Shown here piece after piece: positions 18,077-25,631 of a stretch of DNA of 64,000 nt; position 1 is the first letter of the stretch; each line of letters starts with the position of its first letter. The translations under genes and the position numbers were made by a program. The notes under the pieces were generated by a model. That model had not been told where the DNA came from and ran no database searches. It worked only from the letters and a program-made list of their open reading frames with translations. This stretch comes from Verrucomicrobiales bacterium (lineage in GTDB: Bacteria; Verrucomicrobiota; Verrucomicrobiia; Verrucomicrobiales; DEV007), in assembly GCA_029213265.1 (NCBI GenBank), contig JARGNG010000002.1, forward strand, positions 62,001 through 126,000, read 5' to 3'.

Positions 18077-19596
18077 AGGCGAATTTCGTTGTTCTACTTT
18101 CGCTGTTTGTCGTTGGAGTGTTCCCTGCTGGCGCGTCTCCGCGATTTGCGCGGATTTTCAGTGACCACATCGTCCTGCAGCGCGGAGGGGAAATCCCTGT
18201 CTGGGGATGGGACGCGGAACCGGGGATGCGGCTGAAGGTTCGTCTCGGGGAAATCGAGGAAGAGGCAACCATTCACGAGGACCGCAGATGGAGTGTTTCC
18301 TTTCCTCCCAGGAAAGCGAGTGATGAGGCCGTTGCGCTGATTTTGCTGAAGGACGACGAAGAAATTGCCAAAGTGAATGACGTCCTCGTCGGCGAAGTCT
18401 GGCTCGCGGCAGGCCAGTCAAATATGCAGTTCCCAGTGAAAGGAATGCTCAAGGGTTTGCCGGAGGAGCAGACGTGGATCGATTCTTCGGACTGCCCGCG
18501 GATTCGATTTCGAAGGATCGGTGATCCGGTTCTTGACGATCGTCGAACGGAAGCGAGAGAGCTTGTGTCCGGTGGAGAATGGATCTCGATGGACCCGCAA
18601 AGCGTTCTTGGTTTCTCGGCCGTTGCGGCTGGCTTCGCGAGGAAACTGCACGAGAGTCTGGCCGTTCCGGTCGGTATGATCGATGTGTCCTGGGGAGGAA
18701 AACCGATTGAACCTTTCATTCCGCGGGAAGCGTTCGATACAGATTTCCTGAAAAGGATCAGGGAGTTGGCGGATCGCGAGCAGTTGGACGAGTTGGCCCG
18801 GACACGCGGCGGCGTGATCATTCGAAATCCGGAGGGGCATCCGGGCGCGATTTTTAACAGTCGCATGGCACCGATCATTCCATTCGGATTGCGCGGCTTT
18901 CTCTGGTACCAGGCGGAGTCAAATTCCGGGAAAAAGGAGGACCCGCGGGACTACCGGAAGAAAATGGAGTCCTTGATCGGCGGCTGGAGGTCGCGATGGG
19001 CCAATCATGAAATGCCGTTTTACTACGTGCAGTTGCCGTCCTACGAACCTGCGACCGGTTGGATCCGGGTACGGGAAGAACAAAGGCGAGTGCTTTCGAT
19101 TCCCAACACAGGAATGGCGGTAACCATTGATATTCCGGGAGAGGAAATTCATCCTCCCGAAAAATTGCCGGTGGCCGGGAGATTGGCACGTGTGGCTCTT
19201 GCGCAGAGCTATCACAAAACCGGGGTGACGGCGAGCGGACCAAACTACCAACTTCATACCGTAGACGGAGCCGAGGTTCAGGTGCAGTTTGAACCCGCCG
19301 GAACGGAGTTGATGGTCGGGAACCGAACCGGGGATGGTCGGGTGGAGGAAATCCCTGCTACCGATCTTCGCTGGTTCGAACTGGCAGGCGAAGATGGCGT
19401 TTGGCATCCGGCCAAAGCAAGGGTAGACGGGGAGAAAGTGGTTGTTGTCAGTGAATTCGTTGCCGTGCCGGTGGAGGTCAGATATGCCTGCCGGACTTCT
19501 CCGCAGGGAGGTAATCTCTACAGTCGTGATGGCCTGCCTGCTTCGCCCTTCTGCAGTCGGCTCGATTGGCTGCCGTGGGAGGATGTTCCCGAATAG
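18073..19596 (+). CDS. sialate O-acetylesterase family protein (SASA)
   Basis: The 507-aa protein starts at GTG 18073, overlapping the DUF1552 stop, and has a signal peptide ending GVFPAGA. An N-terminal beta domain (SDHIVLQRG, VWGWDAEPG) precedes the SGNH-like esterase: AAGQSNMQF holds nucleophile Ser116, and WYQAESN is the second conserved block. It would remove O-acetyl groups from sialic acid or other acetylated sugars in the periplasm. Translational coupling suggests it acts with the preceding three proteins. Confidence 0.9.
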   Translation: MKANFVVLLSLFVVGVFPAGASPRFARIFSDHIVLQRGGEIPVWGWDAEPGMRLKVRLGEIEEEATIHEDRRWSVSFPPRKASDEAVALILLKDDEEIAKVNDVLVGEVWLAAGQSNMQFPVKGMLKGLPEEQTWIDSSDCPRIRFRRIGDPVLDDRRTEARELVSGGEWISMDPQSVLGFSAVAAGFARKLHESLAVPVGMIDVSWGGKPIEPFIPREAFDTDFLKRIRELADREQLDELARTRGGVIIRNPEGHPGAIFNSRMAPIIPFGLRGFLWYQAESNSGKKEDPRDYRKKMESLIGGWRSRWANHEMPFYYVQLPSYEPATGWIRVREEQRRVLSIPNTGMAVTIDIPGEEIHPPEKLPVAGRLARVALAQSYHKTGVTASGPNYQLHTVDGAEVQVQFEPAGTELMVGNRTGDGRVEEIPATDLRWFELAGEDGVWHPAKARVDGEKVVVVSEFVAVPVEVRYACRTSPQGGNLYSRDGLPASPFCSRLDWLPWEDVPE

Positions 19597-19601
19597 GGGG
19601 A

Positions 19602-19846
19602 CGATGTAGCCGCGCTCGCAAGAGCGTGGTCGAGCACAGGAGGCAGCGAGCGGGGGGATTGCTACGACCTGACTTGCTCACGCTCGCAGCTACGGAGACA
19701 GGGCGTCGATGTAGCCGCGCTCGCAAGAGCGTGGTGAAGCACAGGAGGCAGCGAGCGGGGAGATTGCTACGACCTGACTCGCTCACGCTCGCAGCTACGG
19801 AGACAGGGCCGTCGATGTAGCCGCGCTCGCAAGAGCGTGGTCGAGC
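19602..19846. repeat. tandem repeat, about 105-bp unit, 2.3 copies
   Basis: Units begin with CGATGTAGCCGCGCTCGCAA at 19602, 19707 and 19813 (periods 105 and 106). Each contains the hairpin CGCTC-GCAA-GAGCG and a downstream CTCAC-GCTCGCAGCTACGG segment. A diverged copy lies at 5486-5560. It fills most of the 337-bp gap between the esterase and P450 genes; no gene is seen in the gap. Confidence 0.85.
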
Positions 19847-19872
19847 GACATGATGCCGTCGATCCGTACGAG

Positions 19873-19911
19873 CGGCTCAAAGCCGGGACTACTTTCGAGA
19901 TGCGACATCTC
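19873..19911. other. two short inverted repeats upstream of the P450 gene
   Basis: CGGCT-CAA-AGCCG (19873-19885) and GAGATG-CGA-CATCTC (19897-19911) are perfect short palindromes ending 22 bp before the P450 start. They could be operator sites or the tail of the repeat array. Confidence 0.4.
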
Positions 19912-19933
19912 ATTCGAATGCTAGTCTTTTCCT

Positions 19934-21070
19934 ATGAAATGCCCCCATGATCCCTTTCAGGAACATCGTCATAAGGAACCTGTTCTGCCTTGCGATTTCC
20001 AGGGCGAGACGGTCCCCATGATCCTGCGGCATGCTGACTTGAGAGATGCCTGCAAAGACTGGCAGACCTACAGTTCCGATGCGCCCTTTCGAGTTCCGAT
20101 TCCCTCGGAAGAGGACCTCCGGCGAATGCGGCAGTTGCCGATCGAAGTGGATCCTCCAGAGCACACCGAATATCGTAAGTTGGTGGAGCCCTTTTTTAAA
20201 CGCGCCAAGGACCCGGAGGTGATTTCCCGCGTTGAATCTTTGATCGAAGAATTTCTTACCAAGTCACAAAGCATGGATGAGATTGAGATCGTCCGTGATT
20301 TTGCGCTCCCGATTCAGTCCCGTGCATTGACCTATCTCCTCGACATGCCGGAGTCGGAAGCGGATATCTGGACCGGATGGGGGATTCACGTTTTCAAGGA
20401 CGGGGAGGACGGCGAGCAAAAGGGCAACGTACTGGAGGAGTATCTTGATGAGCAATTCGATCGTGCGGAGGCAAATCCGGGAGACGACTTTTTCAGTGCC
20501 CTGACAAAGGCCACCTTTCAGGGGCGCCCTCTCAATCGGGAGGAAATGATGGGGTTCGGAAACCTCACTTTCGCGGGGGGGCGGGATACCGTGATCCACT
20601 CCATATCCGGCATCATTTCCTATCTCGCAGAACATCCTGAGGCGCTGGATTATTTGCGGGAGAGTCCGAAGCACGTCGTCACGGCAAGTGAAGAGTTTTT
20701 CCGGGTGATCACTCCTTTGACTCACATCGGACGGACTTGTCCTGTCGAAACCGATGTTCATGGCTTCACTGTGAAGCCGAAGGGTCGAGTGTCGCTTTGC
20801 TGGTCGTCCGCGAATAACGATGAGACGGTTTTCGATTCTCCGGAGGAGATCCGCCTCGACCGGAAACCGAATCCTCACGTCGCTTTTGGATTCGGATCCC
20901 ACCTTTGCCTGGGGGCCGCTCATGCACGCCTGATCGTGCGGACCCTGCTTCAGAAAATCTGCGATCGTGATGTGAAGATCGATTTGAAAAGCGCGCAGGA
21001 GCACATGGAAACCGAGGCGGAATACACCCGGTCCGTGGGGTACGATTCGCTGGTGGTTTCGATCCAATAG
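19934..21070 (+). CDS. cytochrome P450 (soluble, bacterial)
   Basis: The 378-aa protein has no signal or membrane anchor. FGFGSHLCLG supplies the heme thiolate Cys325; LTFAGGRDTV is the I-helix oxygen-activation region; EEFFR is the ExxR motif; DPPEHTEYRKLVEPFF is the C-helix block of CYP101/CYP111-like bacterial enzymes. It would hydroxylate a small hydrophobic substrate using ferredoxin partners, none of which is nearby. The acid of the usual AG(G/E)DT motif is replaced by Arg. It is likely monocistronic; the next gene starts 92 bp later. Substrate unknown. Confidence 0.92.
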   Translation: MKCPHDPFQEHRHKEPVLPCDFQGETVPMILRHADLRDACKDWQTYSSDAPFRVPIPSEEDLRRMRQLPIEVDPPEHTEYRKLVEPFFKRAKDPEVISRVESLIEEFLTKSQSMDEIEIVRDFALPIQSRALTYLLDMPESEADIWTGWGIHVFKDGEDGEQKGNVLEEYLDEQFDRAEANPGDDFFSALTKATFQGRPLNREEMMGFGNLTFAGGRDTVIHSISGIISYLAEHPEALDYLRESPKHVVTASEEFFRVITPLTHIGRTCPVETDVHGFTVKPKGRVSLCWSSANNDETVFDSPEEIRLDRKPNPHVAFGFGSHLCLGAAHARLIVRTLLQKICDRDVKIDLKSAQEHMETEAEYTRSVGYDSLVVSIQ

Positions 21071-21162
21071 TTCCGCGGTCCTCGTTTTTTGGTAGTGCGC
21101 GCGCCGCTCGCGGGGACGAAAGTTTTTTGCAACAGCATCCGGGTCGTGGAGTTTATGAAGCT

Positions 21163-22248
21163 ATGAAACTCCTTTCATTGACTCTTCTCTTCTCCCTTTC
21201 CTCACTGACCGCCTTTAGCCAGGGTCCCCGACCTACTGACATCGCCGCTTCACCGCAGGCAGTGGGCGAACCCGGCGTGATGTGGTATACCACCTGGGAC
21301 ACGGCAAAGGAGGAGGCGAAGCGTTCGAATCGCCCGATCTTCTTCATGGCTGCTGCGGCGACCTGCTCGGGGATTTCGGGTGTGTTCTGACCCGGTTACA
21401 CCCAGACGCAGAACAGTTTGTTCTCGACGAAAGAGTTTATCGAAGCCTCCCGCAGCTTTGTCTGTGTACGCCTTGAGTCCTATGAAAGCCCGGAACATCA
21501 AGAGCTTGTTCGTACTTTCCTGAACGGGCGTTTTGAAAATACCGCCTTTTGCCTTCTCGCTCCTGATGGTGAGACCAGGCTGACCCGTTCGAGCCGCTCT
21601 CCTTCGATGGTTCTCGGAGCGACTGGACGCGGACCACGTGGGGAGAAAGGATCCAACGAGGATGTTGTTCGTGAGATGGAAAAGGTGGCCACCCAATTCA
21701 AAGCGAATGGTAAGCGGGAGGAGATGGTTCTGCAGGATTTTCACTCTTTTCGACAGGCCTTGAATGTGGCTTCGGGTGATCAGCGCCTGCTGCTCTTCCT
21801 GGCAGCGGAGGGCAACGATCTGGAGGTCGCGAAGGAAACAGTGCAGCCTTTGTTTGCAAATGAGGAGGTCATTGGACGCTTCCATTTCGATCAACGGGAC
21901 CCGGAGACGGACGCTGAATGGGGAAAACAAATCGAAGGTTCTTCCAATGCCTCCGGATATTTTTTAATTCAGTCGGATCAGTTTGGTCAGAAAGGGACGG
22001 TGGTTGCCGCTCTTCCGATCACGGCGGATGCGGCAGGGATCAAGGCTGTGCTTTTGAAGGAAAATGAGGCCTTCGCTGCCAGAGAGGAACGGAAGGTCTA
22101 CTCGGAGCATGTTTCGACAGGGCGCAGGGAGGGCATCTTTTTTGAGAATGGAATGCCATACGGAGAGGACCGCGATGGCGATGGTGAAATTGACCACCGG
22201 GGCGGAAAGGGTGGCAAAGGCGGCAAAGGAAAAGGCCCCCGACCGTAG
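21163..22248 (+). CDS. secreted thioredoxin-fold selenoprotein (UGA = Sec76)
   Basis: Read through the in-frame TGA at 21388-21390, this is a 361-aa protein. Residues 1-19 are a signal peptide (MKLLSLTLLFSLSSLTAFS). WDTAKEEAKRSNRPIFFM leads into the thioredoxin beta-strand, then ATCSGISGVF-U-PGY, and FSTKEFIEASRSFVCVRL, the helix and strand after the active site. Counting back from that FS, U-P-G-Y occupies the place of C-x-x-C in thioredoxins; Cys68, eight residues before, is the candidate partner thiol. A SECIS-like hairpin follows. The C-terminus has a DRDGDGEID calcium-loop-like motif and a Gly/Lys-rich tail. The 858 nt after the TGA stay open to 22248. I do not recognise a named family. 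Confidence 0.78.
21405..21428 (+). promoter_or_regulatory. bacterial SECIS element for the thioredoxin-like selenoprotein
   Basis: AGAAC (21410-21414) pairs with GTTCT (21420-21424) around a five-base loop AGUUU; below a one-base bulge the stem continues GC/GC and, past one A-A mismatch, another G-C pair to 21405/21428. The loop G is 26 nt from the UGA, again inside the bacterial SECIS window, and again at loop position two as in the peroxiredoxin hairpin. Confidence 0.6.
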
Positions 22249-22261
22249 AATCGAGAGTGCC

Positions 22262-22297
22262 CCGGGGAAGAGGTGCTTGGTAGCATTTCTTCCCCGG
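22262..22297. terminator. strong hairpin after the thioredoxin-like gene
   Basis: CCGGGGAAGA (22262-22271) pairs perfectly with TCTTCCCCGG (22288-22297); the inner GG/TT and TGCT/AGCA continue the stem to a TGGT tetraloop, 16 pairs in all. There is no uninterrupted T tract, only TGGTCTTT, so it may act as a terminator or as an mRNA 3'-end stabiliser. Confidence 0.6.
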
Positions 22298-22396
22298 TGG
22301 TCTTTGCGTGTTATGGCGAGCCGTCTTTTTACGATGGTTTTGAAGGGAAAAATCTCTATCAAATCCCCCCTCACTTTCGTATTGTAGGAAAGAAAG

Positions 22397-23344
22397 GTGT
22401 CCTTTTTTCCACCCATGCGCGCTCCGTTTTTTATTCCCATTTTCGCCCTCTGTTTGAGCTTTCCCCACTTTTCCCGGGGGGAGGAGCCCATCGGGAAACT
22501 CCAGAAAACTGCGGAGAATTTTGTGAGGGCCTACAATGCGAAGGATCTTGATGGGATCCGGAGTCTTTTTGCCGACGATGCGGAGTTAATCAACGACTCG
22601 GAGCAGCTGCGCTTTCAGGGAATCGGGGAAATCCTGTCCGTATTCTCGGAATCTTTCTCCGACTTTCCGCAGAAGCAGGTTTCGCTGGAAGTCACCCGTG
22701 TTCGCCTCCTGACGGCCGATGTAGCGGTAGAAGACGGAGTGTTGTATTTTTCCGATGCGGAGGATTCGGAGTTCTTCGATACCGTGCCCTATTCGGCAAC
22801 ACTCGTCCGGGGAGAGAACGGGAATTGGGAAATTGCTCTTTCCCACGAGTTTCAGAGCATGGAACCGGAAGTGGATCTTTCCATTCTGGATCGCCTTTCG
22901 TGGTTGGAGGGCGAGTGGACGCTTCGATCCGGTCCGATGCGTATGGATGTCCAGATCACGCGTCGGGAGGGCGGGGTATTCTACACGGGGAAAGCGATCT
23001 CAACTCTTTCCACCGGTGAAGAGCTGAAGACAGATTTGCGGATCGGTTTTGATCCGACCAAAGAAGCGATTCGCTGGTGGACCTTTGATGAGATGGGGGG
23101 CTATTCCTCGGGGCTCTGGATTTCGAAAGACGAGGAGGGGAATGCGTGGACGATTCAATCACGTGGCGTGACAAGTTCAGGCGAAACCAATTCGGCTACC
23201 CAGGCGATTTCATTCGATGGGGAGAATACTTTGCTTTGGGAATCGTCTAACCGTCAAATGGATGATGAATCGCTCCCGAATATCGAGTTGCGACTTGTTC
23301 GAATGCCCCCGAAGCCTCAACTCCCTGTTGGAGCGCAGAACTGA
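22397..23344 (+). CDS. exported SnoaL/NTF2-like protein (DUF4440 type)
   Basis: The protein is 315 aa from GTG 22397, which has AGGAA at ideal spacing; ATG 22415 gives a shorter but equally good signal peptide (MRAPFFIPIFALCLSF). Residues about 38-150 form an NTF2/SnoaL cone: FVRAYNAKDLDGIRSLFADDAELIND and VRGENGNWEIALSHEF. Residues about 160-305 (LSWLEGEWTLR, ALRIGFDPTKEAIRWW-like) look like a DUF1579/lipocalin-like second domain. It is probably a ligand-binding or hydrolase-like periplasmic protein; catalytic residues are not evident. It lies between the selenoprotein hairpin and the TPR gene, 24 bp before the latter. Confidence 0.75.
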   Translation: MSFFPPMRAPFFIPIFALCLSFPHFSRGEEPIGKLQKTAENFVRAYNAKDLDGIRSLFADDAELINDSEQLRFQGIGEILSVFSESFSDFPQKQVSLEVTRVRLLTADVAVEDGVLYFSDAEDSEFFDTVPYSATLVRGENGNWEIALSHEFQSMEPEVDLSILDRLSWLEGEWTLRSGPMRMDVQITRREGGVFYTGKAISTLSTGEELKTDLRIGFDPTKEAIRWWTFDEMGGYSSGLWISKDEEGNAWTIQSRGVTSSGETNSATQAISFDGENTLLWESSNRQMDDESLPNIELRLVRMPPKPQLPVGAQN

Positions 23345-23368
23345 TTCCTCTCTCCCTCAACTCCTCTG

Positions 23369-25429
23369 ATGATGAAAAACACTCTGATCGCTCTCCTGAC
23401 CTCTCTCTCTGTAGTTTTTGTAATTCCACCGACGCTGGAAGCGCGCGGCGCAGGAAACAAAAACAAGAAGCAGAGCTCTTCAAGGAACAGTAATAATCAA
23501 TCGCGAAATCAACCGAATCGGTCTTCCTCCAACGCATCGCGAAATCCTCTTACCCAATCGCAGATGATCAGGGGCGTTGGCCGTACTACGAGCCCATCGA
23601 TTGGAAATATCCGTGGCGGCAGCAAGCCGAGCGCACCGAGTTCGAAACCGAAACCAAAGCCAGCAGCAAAGCCAAAGCCGGCGGCAAGACCGGTTTCCAG
23701 TTCCAGCAACAAGCCGAAACCTTCTTCCGGGGGAAACAATAATCGGAATCAAGCGAGTAATAACAAAGGGAATCAGCCCAAAGGAAATTCGAAAGGCAAT
23801 TCCAAGGGGAAGGGGAATTCCAATCAAAATTCAAAAGGCTCAGGAAATTCCAAGGGCAATGCGAAAGGAAATTCCAGTCCTCCGAAGCCAGCCGGCAATC
23901 TGATTACGGGGGCCCGGAGCGGGTTTGTTCGTCCGGTTCCCGGCGTTGTGAAATATCCCGCAAAGCCCACTCCGAAACCTGGAGCAGGTAAGAAGCCTTC
24001 CCAGAATCAGAAGGGGAAGTCACACAGCAATCACAGCAATCACAGCAGTCGCAACAGTCATTCAAATCACAATCATCGTTCGAACAATCGACCCAACCGG
24101 GTGAATCAGGTGATCACCAGTAATCAAGTTCGCAACAACTGGAGCAGTCGCTGGACTCAATCCAACACGGTTTGGAACCAGAACTACACCACCGTTCGCG
24201 GACCGGTCATTGTGAACAACAACTACAGGAATTCCCTCAACTATGCGCATCGGCCCAATGCCTGGGGGAGCCGTCCCTGGTGGTCTTCTCAAAGTCAGCA
24301 CAATTGGCACCACGGGAGCTGGAACTACGGATACAACAGTCGCTACTGCAACCGGCACCGCTATCTGCGTCCGTCTCCCCGGCCCACTCATTATCTGCCC
24401 GGTTACCACGCGTCTCACGTTTCGGTTTCCAGCGCGATTCCCTGGGGGATTGCGGCCTGGAGTCTCGGCAGATTGATCTACGACACGGGTTACAGCAGTT
24501 ACCGAAACCCTTACACCGCACCTCCCGTGCAGACTCACTCGACGGTCTACAACTACTCGCAGCCGATCACGGTAGTCGCCTCCAAAGAGGAGCCTTTACC
24601 GGAGAGCGAGGAGGCAAATGACGCGGAAAAATCTTCCGAAGCGCTGGAGCGTTCGAGGTCGCTATTTGAGCGGCAGGATTACCTGGGAGCGCTTAAGGCG
24701 GTCGACGAGTCGATCTCCTACGTCCCCGGAGATCCAGCCATCCACGAGTTCCGGGCTCTGATCCTGTTTGCTCTCGGTCAATACGGGGAAGCAGCAGGAG
24801 TTCTGAATCCCGTCCTGGCGACCGGCCCGGGCTGGGACTGGGCAACGATGGTCGGATTCTATCAATCATCGGACACCTATGCGCAGCAGCTTCGGAAACT
24901 GGAAGACTATGTCTCGGGAAATCCGGAGTCGGCGGGAGCAGGATTCCTCCTCGGGTATCACTACATGGTCTCCGGGTTTCTGGAGGAAGCCTATCAGGTG
25001 TTCGACAGAGTTGTGGAAATGGAACCGGGTGACCAGGTTGCCCGGCAACTGCGGGACCTCGCTTTTGATTCCGTCCCCTCGGATGACGATTCGGAGAGAG
25101 AGGATGAGAATCAGCCCGATTCGGATGAGAACCTCGTGGTTCTTGAGCCGGAGCAAATCGCCGGAATCTGGATGGCACGCTCCAGCGAAGGAAAAGAGAT
25201 CACGTTATCGATTCCTATCGACGGTGATTTCAGTTGGAAATATGAGGGGACCGAGGAATCGGATGTGCTCAGCGGCGAGTGGAGTATTGACGAGGATGGC
25301 CTTCTCATTCTGGACGATGAAGATGCCCAACTGGTAGCTCAGATCGAATTGACAGAGGACGGGGAAATGAAATTCGTTCTTGCCGGTAGCCCGGCTTCTG
25401 ATCCCGGATTGCTTTTCAGCCGGGAGTGA
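23369..25429 (+). CDS. exported Asn/Ser/Lys-rich protein with TPR region
   Basis: The 686-aa protein has a signal peptide (MMKNTLIALLTSLSVVFV...LEARG). Residues about 26-270 are low-complexity, rich in Asn, Ser, Lys, Gly and Pro with repeated KGNSKGN and NHSNHSS stretches. A Tyr/Trp/His-rich segment (about 270-360) includes SAIPWGIAAWSLGRLIYDTGYSSY, seen in other PVC secreted proteins. TPR-like helices follow (SLFERQDYLGALKAVDESI, ALGQYGEAAGVL; about 425-570), then an acidic linker and a small beta domain (IAGIWMARSSEGKEITLSIP). The disordered basic part may bind surface polymer. Function unknown. Confidence 0.7.
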   Translation: MMKNTLIALLTSLSVVFVIPPTLEARGAGNKNKKQSSSRNSNNQSRNQPNRSSSNASRNPLTQSQMIRGVGRTTSPSIGNIRGGSKPSAPSSKPKPKPAAKPKPAARPVSSSSNKPKPSSGGNNNRNQASNNKGNQPKGNSKGNSKGKGNSNQNSKGSGNSKGNAKGNSSPPKPAGNLITGARSGFVRPVPGVVKYPAKPTPKPGAGKKPSQNQKGKSHSNHSNHSSRNSHSNHNHRSNNRPNRVNQVITSNQVRNNWSSRWTQSNTVWNQNYTTVRGPVIVNNNYRNSLNYAHRPNAWGSRPWWSSQSQHNWHHGSWNYGYNSRYCNRHRYLRPSPRPTHYLPGYHASHVSVSSAIPWGIAAWSLGRLIYDTGYSSYRNPYTAPPVQTHSTVYNYSQPITVVASKEEPLPESEEANDAEKSSEALERSRSLFERQDYLGALKAVDESISYVPGDPAIHEFRALILFALGQYGEAAGVLNPVLATGPGWDWATMVGFYQSSDTYAQQLRKLEDYVSGNPESAGAGFLLGYHYMVSGFLEEAYQVFDRVVEMEPGDQVARQLRDLAFDSVPSDDDSEREDENQPDSDENLVVLEPEQIAGIWMARSSEGKEITLSIPIDGDFSWKYEGTEESDVLSGEWSIDEDGLLILDDEDAQLVAQIELTEDGEMKFVLAGSPASDPGLLFSRE

Positions 25430-25528
25430 GATCGAAGCGAATCAGGCAAGGGGCATCGATTGACTGCCTCCTGCTTTTCTGCCGGGAAATCCTCATCTCG
25501 TTGTGAGATTTTTCGGGAAAATGTGGGC

Positions 25529-25534
25529 TATAAT
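25529..25534 (+). promoter_or_regulatory. possible -10 element (TATAAT)
   Basis: A perfect TATAAT lies 98 bp upstream of the DUF1549/DUF1553 start in a gap that otherwise shows no gene (25430-25631). No good -35 hexamer is seen at 16-18 bp; TTGTGA at 25501 is 22 bp away. Confidence 0.35.
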
Positions 25535-25631
25535 TGGCGGTGATTCGGAAGAACTTTTGTTCGGATCAGGTGTTTAGTGATTGATCCCTTTCCCCGAAAC
25601 CGGAAATATTCGCTGCAATCTAACAATTCTG

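Noticed and set aside
19602..19846. CRISPR array
   Set aside because: Only 2.3 units of about 105 bp, no unique spacers and no cas genes; an ordinary tandem repeat.
3356..21390. TGA read as tryptophan (alternative genetic code)
   Set aside because: Other genes here end in TGA, including the ATGA and GTGA overlaps, and the affected positions align with Cys, not Trp.
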